From positions 114,020 to 178,019 of the forward strand of contig NZ_VFTZ01000013.1 of assembly GCF_006440775.1 (NCBI RefSeq): a stretch of DNA of 64,000 nt, in the 5' to 3' direction. A model generated the notes under the pieces. That model ran no database searches, had not been told where the DNA came from, and worked only from the letters and a program-made list of their open reading frames with translations. The DNA comes from Mesorhizobium sp. B2-7-2. Its GTDB lineage: Bacteria; Pseudomonadota; Alphaproteobacteria; Rhizobiales; Rhizobiaceae. Of the stretch, positions 7,812-16,400 are shown in pieces. The stretch's first letter is position 1; each line of letters starts with the position of its first letter. The position numbers and the translations under genes were made by a program.

Positions 7812-8519
7812 TCAGGCCACGACGTCGACGATCGCGGTCAGGAAGCCCGCGAGGTCGTCGGTGACGAAATCGACATCGTCCTCGTTTGCAGGGTCGCGTT
7901 CCCAGATCTCCGAGAAGGTCGGCTCGAAATTGCGCGGCACCACCAGCACCGTCGTCATGCCGAGCGTTTTCGGCACGGCCAGATTGCGCGCCAGATCCTC
8001 GAACATCACCGCATTGTGTCCTGTCACCGAGTGCAATTCGGCAAAGCGCTCATAGGTCTGGCGCTCCGGCTTGGGATTCAGCCCCGCCGCGACGATGTCG
8101 AAGATGGCGTCGAAATGTTCCAGTATGCCGAGCTGGCGCGCGGTGCGTTCGGCGTGCCTGCGGTCGCCATTGGTGAAGATAAACTTGCGCCCGGGAAGCT
8201 GGCGGATCGCCGCGCCCAGCACCGGATCCGGCACCAGCCGCGAATAGTCGATGTCGTGCACCTTCTCGAGGAAATCGTCGGGATCGATGCCGTGCCGCTT
8301 CATCAGCCCGTTCAGCGTCGTGCCGTATTCCAGGTAGAGCTCCTTCTGCAGCTTGCGCGCGTCGTCGCGCGAAAGCGTCAGCAGCTCGCCGACATAGGCG
8401 GTCATCTTCACGTCGATCTGCGCGAACAGGTTCGAGTGATGCGGATAGAGCGTGTTGTCGAGGTCGAACACCCAGTCCGTGACATGGGCAAAGCGGGCGG
8501 GATCGGGTGTCGTTGTCAT
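7812..8519 (-). CDS. Pyrimidine 5'-nucleotidase, HAD superfamily
   Basis: A 235-residue HAD hydrolase of the SDT1/TIGR01993 type, which dephosphorylates pyrimidine nucleoside monophosphates (family knowledge). Motif I is DWVFDLDNTLYPH with the nucleophile and acid Asp in FDLDNTL. Motif II is the Thr in FIFTNGD, and the acidic motif near VMFEDLARNL provides the Mg ligands. I use ATG 8519 (MTTTPDPARFAH), since the 27 residues further upstream are not typical of the family. It is transcribed away from the diguanylate cyclase gene. Confidence 0.9.
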   Translation of the reverse strand: MTTTPDPARFAHVTDWVFDLDNTLYPHHSNLFAQIDVKMTAYVGELLTLSRDDARKLQKELYLEYGTTLNGLMKRHGIDPDDFLEKVHDIDYSRLVPDPVLGAAIRQLPGRKFIFTNGDRRHAERTARQLGILEHFDAIFDIVAAGLNPKPERQTYERFAELHSVTGHNAVMFEDLARNLAVPKTLGMTTVLVVPRNFEPTFSEIWERDPANEDDVDFVTDDLAGFLTAIVDVVA

Positions 8520-8669
8520 GGATTTCTTATGGCATGCCGGCCAGGAGTTTATCCACAACTTATACGCGTCACGAATTGCGAAAATGGCGTGTCGCTTCAA
8601 ATTTTAAAAGTCCCGGAAAGGTCGCCTTTAACGCTTGCTGGCACAGAAGCTTTCCGTTGGGAGCAAGTG

Positions 8670-9431
8670 ATGAGTCGCATATTTCTGAGGGCCGCTGCCG
8701 TGGCGTTCGCTTCGGTCGCCGTCTCGCTGTTGTTGACGCTGATTGTGGTTCCGGCAATGGGCTTTGCTATGAGCCGCACCGTCTGGCTGGCCTCGACGGT
8801 TTGCCCGCTCGTGCTCGCCTGGGCCGCCAGCGCCAGCAGCTTCTGGCAGAGCGGCCGGCTGAAGAATGCCCATCGCGAGCTTGCCCGGGCCCATGCGCAG
8901 CTCGCGGCGGCGCACAGGCGCCTGTCGGAAAAGGCAAGCCGCGACGACATGACCGGCATGCTCAACCGCGAGACCTTTTTCGCCGCGCTCGACGGCTCGC
9001 GGCGCAAGAGCGATCGCGGCGCGCTGCTCATCATCGACGCCGATCACTTCAAGAGGATCAATGACAGCTACGGTCATCTGACCGGAGACGAAGCGCTGCT
9101 TTTGATTGCCGGCGCCATCGAACGCGGCATTCGCAGCGGCGACGTGCTCGGCCGCATCGGCGGCGAGGAATTCGCGGCTTTCCTGGTCGGCGCCAGCGAA
9201 CCGGAAGCCAAGCATATCGCCGAACGCATCCGCCGCGAGGTCGAGCTGATCCGTTTCCGCCCGGTCGACGAGCGGACCGTGCCGCTCACGGTGTCGATCG
9301 GCGGCGTCTGCTGCGGCGAGAGCGCGACGGTTTCGGATTTGATGCGCGCCGCCGACCGCAGGCTTTACGCGGCAAAGAACCGCGGCCGCAATCTTTCGAT
9401 CCTCGACCGCGAACTGCCCGAGGCGGCATGA
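8670..9431 (+). CDS. Membrane-anchored diguanylate cyclase (GGDEF)
   Basis: A 253-residue protein predicted to make cyclic di-GMP from two GTP. Two transmembrane helices (about 5-28 and 36-58) are followed by a short coiled coil (66-90) and a GGDEF domain. The active-site motif is GGEEF at 164-168, with the substrate and metal region IIDADHFKRINDSYGH upstream. An inhibitory I-site RSGD (155-158) lies five residues before the GGEEF, so product inhibition is expected. ATG 8670 is preceded by gagcaag. No sensory domain is visible apart from the short membrane region. A much longer frame upstream is a chance open frame running through repeats. Confidence 0.94.
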   Translation: MSRIFLRAAAVAFASVAVSLLLTLIVVPAMGFAMSRTVWLASTVCPLVLAWAASASSFWQSGRLKNAHRELARAHAQLAAAHRRLSEKASRDDMTGMLNRETFFAALDGSRRKSDRGALLIIDADHFKRINDSYGHLTGDEALLLIAGAIERGIRSGDVLGRIGGEEFAAFLVGASEPEAKHIAERIRREVELIRFRPVDERTVPLTVSIGGVCCGESATVSDLMRAADRRLYAAKNRGRNLSILDRELPEAA

Positions 9432-9452
9432 AGCCTCGCCGCAGGCGTCATG

Positions 9453-9555
9453 CATGTCGCCCAAAAGTGCGCAGCGGTTTTGGGACAACGACATGTATCA
9501 AAACAAAAATTCAAAAAGCGCGGCGCCTGAATCGGGTTCAGCGCGACGCGCTTTA
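9453..9555. repeat. Two family E-type hairpins
   Basis: The first (9453-9495) pairs catgtcg...cgacatg with inner cccaaaa...ttttggg around the core aaaagtgcgcagcggtttt. The second (about 9513-9555) pairs aaagcgcg with cgcgcttt. Such units with an aaaagtg-n-agcggttttc core recur at 11865, 17947 and 38847. They lie after the diguanylate cyclase stop and may end its transcript. Confidence 0.55.
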
Positions 9556-9657
9556 GGAATGCCCTAACCATGTCCATATTCAACCGCGCTAAGCTTCCTG
9601 GTGTAACGCCGTTTTCACCTGGGTCTGGCACGGAATTGGCCTCCCAGGCGGTATGTG

Positions 9658-9675
9658 TGCCGTTGAGGAACGGCA
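9658..9675 (+). promoter_or_regulatory. Hairpin upstream of the micro-ORF / GMC pair
   Basis: tgccgtt-gagg-aacggca forms a perfect 7-bp stem 34 bp before the micro-ORF start. It could be a leader structure; no further support. Confidence 0.3.
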
Positions 9676-9709
9676 TGCGTGGATCGAGGCCCCTGTCGAG
9701 AGACGTGTC

Positions 9710-9868
9710 ATGAGCAGGTTCATGAGAAAAATGTCGCGCCGCGCGATCGTGCAGGCGCTGCTCGCGCTGCCCGCCCTGTCGCTGTTCCGCAGCCAGCAAC
9801 CCGTGGCCGACGCCGACGACATCGTCGAGGTCAATGGCTGGATCCTGCGGCGAAGCGACCTCGCATGA
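9710..9868 (+). CDS. 52-residue micro-protein with Tat-like N-terminus, coupled to GMC oxidoreductase
   Basis: The frame from ATG 9710 encodes MSRFMRKMSRRAIVQALLAL followed by a short hydrophobic stretch and a polar tail (VADADDIVEVNGWILRRSDLA). SRRAIVQ resembles a twin-arginine motif (SRRxFLK) ahead of a weakly hydrophobic core. The stop codon overlaps the ATG of the GMC gene (ATGA), so the two should be translationally coupled. Some GMC dehydrogenases are exported with a small Tat-signal subunit; this protein is far shorter than those subunits, so such a role is only an inference. Confidence 0.6.
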   Translation: MSRFMRKMSRRAIVQALLALPALSLFRSQQPVADADDIVEVNGWILRRSDLA

Positions 9869-11304
9869 TCTTCGACAGCTACGAGGCCTACAAGCAGGCC
9901 GGCTTCAGACCCAAGGCGTGCATTCTCGGCTCCGGCCCGGCCGGCATGACGATCGCCAGGAAGCTCGGCTCAGCCGGCATCCCGGTCGTCGTCCTCGAAG
10001 CGGGTTCGCGCGAGTTCAGCGACGAGTCGCAGGATTTCTACCGCGGCAAGACGGTCGGCGATTTCTATTTCGACCTCGACATCACCAGGCTGCGCTTCAT
10101 GGGCGGCTCGTCCAACCACTGGGCCGGCTGGTGCCGCGTGCTCGACAGCCAAGACTTCGAGCCCAAGGCCTGGGCGCCGGACACCGGCTGGCCGATCGGC
10201 CGCGCCGACATCGAGCCCTATCTTGGCGAGGTCCACGATATCCTCGAGCTTCCAGCCTTCCGTCCCGACGTCCCGGTTTCGGACGACATCCGCTGGGTGC
10301 AGTTGATCAAGAGCCCGGCGGTTCGCTTCGGCGAGAAGTTCGCCGACGAGCTCGACAAGAGCAGGAACATCGCCGTCGTGCTCAACACCTATGCGACCGA
10401 GCTCACCGGCGACGGCAAGCGCGTCACCGGCGCGAAGCTCTGGTCGAACGGCCAGGATGCCGGCACCTTCGCGGCGGACTATTTCGTCACCTGCACCGGC
10501 GGGCTGGAGAACTCGCGGCTGCTGTTGTGGTCGAATGAGCGCTCGAATGGCGGCGCGGTGCCGAACGCGGCGGCGCTCGGCCGCTACTGGATGGAGCATC
10601 CGACGTTCCAGGGTGGCAATGCCATCCTCGCCAATTATTCGGAGTTCGAGGTCGACGCCTCGAGCGAAGCCTTCTTCTCGCCGACGCTTGCCGCGATGGA
10701 GCGGCTGCAGATCATGAATTTCGGTATCCGCCTGATCGAGTCGCCCTATCCCAATGTCAAGAAATTGATCGCCGATCTCGCCTGCACGGCGCCCGACATG
10801 GCGGAATGGATGTCTTCCCAGCTGGACCAGAGGCTGCACTGCGCCGCCCAGCTTTACGTCGCCTGGGAGCAGGCGCCGCTTGCCTCCAACCAGATCGCGC
10901 TGTCGAAGGCCGACGTCGACCACGCCGGCGTGCCGCGCATCGAATTGCACTGGAAGAAGTCGCCGCTCGAGCGCCGCACGCTGCTCGAAGGCCTCAGGCT
11001 TTTCGGCACGACCATGGCGCAGAAGAATCTCGGCCGCGTCCGCATCGACGACTGGATCGGCAATGGCGGCGATTACCCGACCAATGAGGAAACGGCCGGC
11101 CACCACCATATGGGCGGCACCCGCATGGGCACCGACATCTTGAAGAGCGTCGTCGACGCCAATTGCAAGGTGCACGGCATGGACAATCTCTATGTCGGCG
11201 GCTCGTCGGTGTTCTGCACGTCGGGCCAGTGCAACCCGACGACGACCATCACCGCGCTTGCCTGCCGCCTGGGCGAGCATCTGGGCAAGGTGATCGTCGT
11301 CTGA
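9865..11304 (+). CDS. GMC family FAD-dependent oxidoreductase
   Basis: A 479-residue flavoprotein of the glucose-methanol-choline oxidoreductase group. The FAD-binding GSGPAGM is at 22-28, the second FAD motif RFMGGSSNHWAGWCRV is around 78-92, and the C-terminal domain has AGHHHMGGTRMG near 411-422 and NLYVGGSSVFCTSGQCNPTT. The protein has no signal peptide of its own. It begins at an ATG that overlaps the stop of the preceding micro-ORF, a common arrangement for a catalytic subunit carried by a small partner. The substrate is unknown; sugar or polyol dehydrogenases share this architecture. Confidence 0.92.
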   Translation: MIFDSYEAYKQAGFRPKACILGSGPAGMTIARKLGSAGIPVVVLEAGSREFSDESQDFYRGKTVGDFYFDLDITRLRFMGGSSNHWAGWCRVLDSQDFEPKAWAPDTGWPIGRADIEPYLGEVHDILELPAFRPDVPVSDDIRWVQLIKSPAVRFGEKFADELDKSRNIAVVLNTYATELTGDGKRVTGAKLWSNGQDAGTFAADYFVTCTGGLENSRLLLWSNERSNGGAVPNAAALGRYWMEHPTFQGGNAILANYSEFEVDASSEAFFSPTLAAMERLQIMNFGIRLIESPYPNVKKLIADLACTAPDMAEWMSSQLDQRLHCAAQLYVAWEQAPLASNQIALSKADVDHAGVPRIELHWKKSPLERRTLLEGLRLFGTTMAQKNLGRVRIDDWIGNGGDYPTNEETAGHHHMGGTRMGTDILKSVVDANCKVHGMDNLYVGGSSVFCTSGQCNPTTTITALACRLGEHLGKVIVV

Positions 11305-11460
11305 TCTCGACCGTGCTGCGCATTCATCAATGCGGCACACGCCTGCAGAGCGATCAGCTGGCCAGGATCAAGCCCGAGCCTGACAAGGCATAGCCAGAGG
11401 ATCAGCGCAGGATTTTGAAAAATTGCCGTTTGTCGACGGGCACGATTTTCACCGTTCCTT

Positions 11461-11780
11461 TCGGTGAAATCAGCGCAGACGCTGGCGATTGGCGGAAGCC
11501 TTCCAACCTCGTCATTCCAGGGCGGAGCAGCCGCGAAGCGGCGTCGCGGAGGCCCTGGAATCCATTCCTTGACTCTGATCAAAGAGTGCCGCTGAGCAGA
11601 ATTCTGCACCGCGGCAGCGCTCATGCGACACGGAATGGATCCTCGGGTCTGCGCGCGTCGCTTCGCTCCTTGCTCCGCCCCGTGGATGACGACTGGGTGG
11701 GCGTTTCGGCTAACCGCCAAGGCATGGCATCTGCCAACGCAAACATGGCCAACCGGTCAAAATCCCTGTGCTGGGGAACT
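11461..11780 (+). repeat. Family A repeat, copy A3 (full length)
   Basis: The most complete copy in this orientation: head atcagcgcagacgctggcga, core palindrome about 11510-11692, and tail with gccaacgcaaacatggccaa ending near ctgtgctggggaact. It fills half of the gap 11305-11943. No gene is seen in that gap; the rest is unremarkable apart from the hairpin at 11865. Confidence 0.85.
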
Positions 11781-11864
11781 AATTGCAAAAAGCACAAAGC
11801 GGCTCAGCAGCCTGCCGGCAGCTGAACCGCCCTGGATGTCGGTTGGGCGAGAACCGACCTCAGA

Positions 11865-11932
11865 GCAATTCCAGGAAAAGTGCGTTGCGGTTTGGGCTCG
11901 GCGACTTCGCCGTAGCCTCCGTCCGGAATTGC
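11865..11932. repeat. Family E-type inverted repeat
   Basis: gcaattcc (11865-11872) pairs with ggaattgc (11925-11932), with an aggaaaagtgcgttgcggttt core inside. It lies 12 bp after the phhA stop on the minus strand and may act in transcript ending. The same arms occur at 17947-17989. Confidence 0.5.
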
Positions 11933-11943
11933 GTAAACAACAC

Positions 11944-12777
11944 TCAGACCGTCGCCGGGTCGAGCGCCGGCTGGCCCTTGAACCGCGCCACGATGCCGGC
12001 AAGGTCGCGATTGGCGAAAGCGTCGCGCAGCGCATCGAAGGACGGCAGCACGAAATAGGCGCGCTGGAACTTGTCGATCTCATAGCCGGTGCGCATCACC
12101 GTCTCGAGATCGAACGGCACGTGGTGGGCGTCCTTGCTCTCGACCGCGAATTGCAGCTCGGTGAAGGACGACATCAGCCCGGCGCCGAAAGCTTTCAACG
12201 GCTGGCCGGCTTCCTGGATGAGGCCGTATTCGGCGCTGTACCAGTAAAGCCTCGTGATCATCTCGTCGCCGCCGAGCGCGATCAGATCTTCCGCCTTCCG
12301 GCCATACATCTGCATGAAATCGGCGAACACCGGCTGGGTCAGGATCGGCACATGGCCGAAGAAATCGTGGAACATGTCCGGCTCGACGATGTAGTCGAGC
12401 TCGTTCTTCGTCCGCAGCCAGTTGGTGACCGGGAAGCGCCGGTTGGCGAGATGATCGAAGAATGGGCCGGCGGGAATGAGGCCGGGCACCGCCACGATCT
12501 CCCAACCCGTCAGCCTGGCGAGCTTTTCGCTGACGGCATCGAAATCCGGAATCCTGTCGAGCAGCCCGAGCGCCGCGACGCCGTCGAGATATGAGCGGTG
12601 CGCGAGCTTCCGCGTCAGCTTCGTCTGGCGATCGCAGAGCGTGCGCCACACCGCCTGTTCCTCGGCGGAGTAGCCGTAGCCCTGCGCCACGGTGAAATCG
12701 CTGCGGCAGACCGAATAGTCGCCCCGCAGGCCCTGCGCCGCGCATTCGGCGGCATAATCGGCAACGCTGATCGTCAT
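11944..12777 (-). CDS. phhA: Phenylalanine 4-monooxygenase
   Basis: PhhA hydroxylates phenylalanine to tyrosine with O2, tetrahydropterin and non-haem iron, the first step of phenylalanine breakdown. The protein has 277 residues, as usual for the bacterial monodomain enzyme. The iron-binding HDFFGHVP is at 137-144 and the third ligand, Glu, lies in YWYSAEYGLIQE. Two ATGs adjoin; I use 12777 because the aggagg sequence is then five bases away. No pterin dehydratase gene (phhB) is adjacent. The divergent Lrp-type gene 138 bp away is the likely regulator. Confidence 0.96.
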   Translation of the reverse strand: MTISVADYAAECAAQGLRGDYSVCRSDFTVAQGYGYSAEEQAVWRTLCDRQTKLTRKLAHRSYLDGVAALGLLDRIPDFDAVSEKLARLTGWEIVAVPGLIPAGPFFDHLANRRFPVTNWLRTKNELDYIVEPDMFHDFFGHVPILTQPVFADFMQMYGRKAEDLIALGGDEMITRLYWYSAEYGLIQEAGQPLKAFGAGLMSSFTELQFAVESKDAHHVPFDLETVMRTGYEIDKFQRAYFVLPSFDALRDAFANRDLAGIVARFKGQPALDPATV

Positions 12778-12915
12778 CATATCCTCCTCAAGATCGTGAT
12801 CCGGGGATCGTGAAGGGGAGTTTAGAAGCGACCGCTGAGGCAAATCAGCTTTGTTTATGGCACGCCAGCTGATTTGGAGGTAAAAGCACTCAGATCAACG
12901 CGAGCCTGAGAAAAA

Positions 12916-13392
12916 ATGCCTCAATTCGACGATTTCGAGATAAGGATGCTCGATATCCTGCAGCGCGACGGCCGCAAGCCCGTCTCGGAGCTGGCGCAGG
13001 AGATCGGCCTGTCGACCACGCCTTGCGCGCGCCGCTTCGAGGCCTTGCAGGAAGCCGGTATCATCAAGGGCTTCGCCGCGGTGCTCAGCCGCCGCGCCGT
13101 AGGCCTGACCGTCGAGGTGTTCATCCAGGTGCGACTGGTCAGCCACAGCGACGGCTCGCCCGAAAGCTTCATCGCCGCCGTGCAGCGCATGGACGAGGTC
13201 TCGTCCTGCTGGACGATGACAGGCGATTACGATTTCCTGCTGCATGTCTTGGTGCCGTCGGTGGACGATTTGAACGCCTTCGTCATGCACCGGCTGATGC
13301 GTCTGCCCGGCGTGCGCGACGTCCACACGCAACTGGTGCTGCAGAACATCAAGGGACCCGGCCACGTGCCGCTCAGCCATCTACGGCGCTGA
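12916..13392 (+). CDS. Lrp/AsnC family transcriptional regulator, probable phhA regulator
   Basis: A 158-residue protein with the N-terminal winged helix-turn-helix (LDILQRDGRKPVSELAQEIG, then TTPCARRFEALQEAGII) and a C-terminal RAM effector-binding domain (about 70-145, with GDYDFLLHVLVPSVDDLNAF). Such regulators usually sense an amino acid and act on the divergent gene. Its position opposite phhA suggests phenylalanine or tyrosine control (inference). Confidence 0.93.
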   Translation: MPQFDDFEIRMLDILQRDGRKPVSELAQEIGLSTTPCARRFEALQEAGIIKGFAAVLSRRAVGLTVEVFIQVRLVSHSDGSPESFIAAVQRMDEVSSCWTMTGDYDFLLHVLVPSVDDLNAFVMHRLMRLPGVRDVHTQLVLQNIKGPGHVPLSHLRR

Positions 13393-13494
13393 TCCGGTCA
13401 AATCTGGCGAAAAGCTGCGTGGAAACTGCTGAACCGCGCCAAGGCGGCTTCGACATAGGCGACTAGCACAAGCAGACCAACATGGAGGTCCGCC

Positions 13495-14759
13495 TTGAAC
13501 ATCGTGCTGATCAATCCGCCGCATACCGCCATCGGCAGCCGTGTGCCCGACGACCACCTGCCGCCGCTCGGTCTTTTGGCTATCGGCGGGCCGCTGATCG
13601 ATTCCGGCCATCAGGTGCGCCTGGTCGACGCCGAGTTCGGGCCGATGCCGCTTGCGGCGCTAGTAGACGAGGCGCTGCGCGGCGATCCGGATTTCGTGCT
13701 GATCGGCCATTCCGGCTCGACCTCGGCGCATCCGACCGCTTTGCGCATAGCCGAGATGATCAAGGCCCGCGCGCCGGAGGTCATCGTCATCTATGGCGGC
13801 GTCTTCCCGACCTATCATTGGCGCGATATCCTCGCTGCGACCGACGTCTTCGACTTCATCGTGCGCGGCGAGGGCGAGGCGACCGTGACGGCGCTGGTCG
13901 AGGCGATCGAGATGCGCCAGCCGGTGGCGAGCGTTGCCGGCATCGCCTATCGCGACGATTTCGGCCACCCTGTCGCGACGCAGCCGGCGATGACCATAGC
14001 CGACCTCGATGCTTACCGCGTCGGCTGGGAGCTGATCGATCATCGCCGCTACTCCTATTGGGGCGGCAAGCGGGCGGTGGTCATGCAGTTCTCGCGCGGC
14101 TGCCCGCACCTGTGCAACTATTGCGGCCAGCGCGGCTTCTGGACCCGCTGGCGCCATCGCGACCCGGTCAAATTCGCCAAGGAGATCGCTTGGCTACACC
14201 GCGAGCACGGCGTCGATCTGATCAATCTGGCCGACGAGAACCCGACTTCCTCGAAAAAGGCCTGGCGCGCCTCATCGCCTACGATCCGGACCAGATCCAA
14301 GCGCTCTATGTCACGCCGCATCGCTGGACGCCGTTCTTCCGCATCGCCAAGGATCGCAAGGTGATCCAAAAGGACGTACGCATGTGGGATTACAAGCACC
14401 AGGTTCTGCACATGACCCGGCTGAAGCCATGGATGCTGTTCTTCGCCGTCAAGCTGATCGAGGTCGCGGTGCAGGCGCGGCCTAAGGCGCTGGCGCGCAT
14501 CCTGTTCCACCCCGATCCCGAGCAGCGCCATTCGATGCGCTGGTACACCAGGATGGGCCGTCGCGTCTGGTTCCGCGAGGTCTGGGGGTTTCTCGCCCGC
14601 GATGGCCGCGTCACGGATGGGCCGACATTAGCCGAATTCTGGGGCGCGCCGCAGGACGCCGAGGAGGAATCGATGATCGTCGGGCGCCAGCCACGCAAGT
14701 CCGTCGCGCCGGTCATCGAAGATCGACGCGCGCCGGCGGCAAGAAAGTTAGCCGGCTGA
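13495..14759 (+). pseudogene. B12-binding radical SAM (BchE-like) gene, broken by internal deletion and frameshift
   Basis: From a TTG start at 13495 (Shine-Dalgarno ggagg at 13484) the frame encodes MNIVLINPPHT, a cobalamin-binding domain, and the radical SAM cluster motif CPHLCNYC at 14101-14124. It then reads INLADENPTSSKKAW and leaves the family alignment near 14255. The downstream frame (to 14759) resumes with LIAYDPDQIQALYVTPHRWT, a C-terminal signature of the same family. Both ends are therefore present in different frames, and about 120-140 residues that normally lie between them are missing. This suggests a deletion that also shifted the frame. A sequencing error would explain the shift but not the missing residues. 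Nothing in the window shows bacteriochlorophyll synthesis. Confidence 0.82.
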
Positions 14760-14790
14760 ATATGACGGCCATTGAAATGGTGAACTTGCC

Positions 14791-15684
14791 TTACGGAACG
14801 ATCAGCGTGCCGGCGCCGTGCTCGGTGAAGAGTTCGAGCAGAACGGAGTGCGGCGTCTTGCCGTTGAGGATGACGACGCCCTCGACGCCGCGCTCGATCG
14901 CCTCGATGCAGGTCTCGACCTTCGGGATCATGCCGCCCGACACCGTGCCGTCCTTGATCAGCGTCCTGGCCTCGGCGACCGTCAGCTCGTCGATCAGCTT
15001 CTTGTTCTTGTCGAGCACGCCGGGCACGTCGGTGAGGAAGAGCAGACGCGAGGCGCGGCAAGCGCCGGCGATCGCACCGGCAAACGTGTCGGCATTGATG
15101 TTGTAGGTGTGGCCGTCGCGGCCGGGAGCGACCGGCGCCAGCACCGGGATCATCTCCGAGCGCGCCAAAAGATCGAGCAACGTGCGGTCGACCTCGACCG
15201 GCTCGCCGACAAAGCCGAGATCGAGCACCCGCTCAATGTTGGAATCCGGGTCGATCATGGTCTTGCGAGCCTTTTCGGCGAACACCATGTTGCCGTCCTT
15301 GCCGCAAAGCCCGATCGCCCACTCGCCCTCGGCGTTGATCAGCGCCACGATCTCCTTGTTGATCGAGCCGGCCAGCACCATCTCGACGATCTCGACCGTC
15401 TTCTGATCGGTGACGCGCAGGCCGCCCTCGAACTTGGATTCGATGCCCATCTTGGTGAGCATCGCGCCGATCTGCGGCCCGCCGCCATGCACGACGATCG
15501 GATTGACGCCGGATTGTTTCAGAAGCGCAATGTCGCGGGCGAACGCCTTGCCGAGCTCGGTATCACCCATGGCATGCCCGCCATATTTCACCACCACGGT
15601 CTTGTTCTCGTAGCGCTGCATATAAGGCAGCGCGCGAGAGAGCAGCGCGGCCTGCATTTCGGCGGTGGCGGCGATGTCCGTCAT
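14791..15684 (-). CDS. argB: N-acetylglutamate kinase
   Basis: ArgB phosphorylates N-acetyl-L-glutamate, the second and often arginine-inhibited step of arginine synthesis. The protein has 297 residues. The motif VVKYGGHAMGD is near residues 32-42, VHGGGPQIGAML near 64-75, and the C-terminal part has FLTDVPGVLDKNKKLI and VSGGMIPKVETCIEAI. The N-terminal extension of about 25 residues before the kinase fold is typical of the arginine-sensitive hexameric form. It is followed at its 5' side by family A repeats rather than by another arg gene. Confidence 0.97.
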   Translation of the reverse strand: MTDIAATAEMQAALLSRALPYMQRYENKTVVVKYGGHAMGDTELGKAFARDIALLKQSGVNPIVVHGGGPQIGAMLTKMGIESKFEGGLRVTDQKTVEIVEMVLAGSINKEIVALINAEGEWAIGLCGKDGNMVFAEKARKTMIDPDSNIERVLDLGFVGEPVEVDRTLLDLLARSEMIPVLAPVAPGRDGHTYNINADTFAGAIAGACRASRLLFLTDVPGVLDKNKKLIDELTVAEARTLIKDGTVSGGMIPKVETCIEAIERGVEGVVILNGKTPHSVLLELFTEHGAGTLIVP

Positions 15685-15778
15685 CGGTGTCGATCCCAGC
15701 TAGCGTGAATGGCGGCCTCTTAGCTGGAATTGCCGCAGGCCGCAAACGGCTTTGCGGTCACAATAACGATATCTGCCA

Positions 15779-16092
15779 GTTCCCCAGCACAGGGAATTCG
15801 ACCGGCGGCCGTGTTTGTGTTGGCAGGTGGCATGCCTTGGAGATTGGCCGAAACGGCCCAACCTCGTCATCCACGGGCGGAGCAAGGAGCGAAGCGACGC
15901 GCGCAGACCCGAGGATCCATTCCGTGACACATGAGCGCTACCACGATGCAGAATTCTGCTCCGCTGCACGTTGATCAAGGTCACGGAATGGATTCCAAGG
16001 TCCGCGCGACGCCGCTTGGCGGCTGCTTCGCCCTGGAATGACGAGGTTGGGAGCCTTCAGCCAATCGCCAGCGTTTGCGCTGATTTCACGGA
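15779..16092 (-). repeat. Family A repeat, copy A4 (inverted)
   Basis: Full-length copy in opposite orientation to A1-A3: tail first (gttccccagcacagggaatt), core palindrome about 15867-16042, and head at the end (gccagcgtttgcgctgattt). The gap 15685-16400 contains only A4, A5 and short spacers, and no gene is seen. Confidence 0.85.
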
Positions 16093-16112
16093 CACAATGA
16101 CGAAATCTGCTT

Positions 16113-16383
16113 AGTTCGCCAGCACAGTAATTTTGCCCGGGCGGGCCGTGTTCGTGTTGGCAGTTGGCATGGCTGGAGATTGGCCGAAACGCCCAGCCAG
16201 TCGTCATCCACGGGCGGAGAAAGGAGCGAAGCGAAGCGCGCAGACCCGAGGATCCATTCCGTGACACATGAGCGCTACCACGATGCAGAATTCTGCTCCG
16301 CTGCACTCTTTGACCAACGTCACGGCATGGATTCCAGGGTCTGCGCGACGCCGCTTAGCGGCTGCTCCGCCCTGGAATGACGA
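16113..16383 (-). repeat. Family A repeat, copy A5 (inverted, head truncated)
   Basis: Tandem to A4 in the same orientation. The tail starts near gttcgccagcacagtaattt, the core palindrome is 16203-16383, and the head segment is absent. It ends 18 bp from the stop codon of the amidase gene. Confidence 0.82.
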
Positions 16384-16400
16384 GGCTGAACCGGCAGTTT

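Noticed and set aside
6981..8669. Long open frame running into the diguanylate cyclase gene
   Set aside because: It crosses two family A repeats and the antisense strand of the HAD gene. The cyclase has its own ATG and Shine-Dalgarno sequence at 8670.
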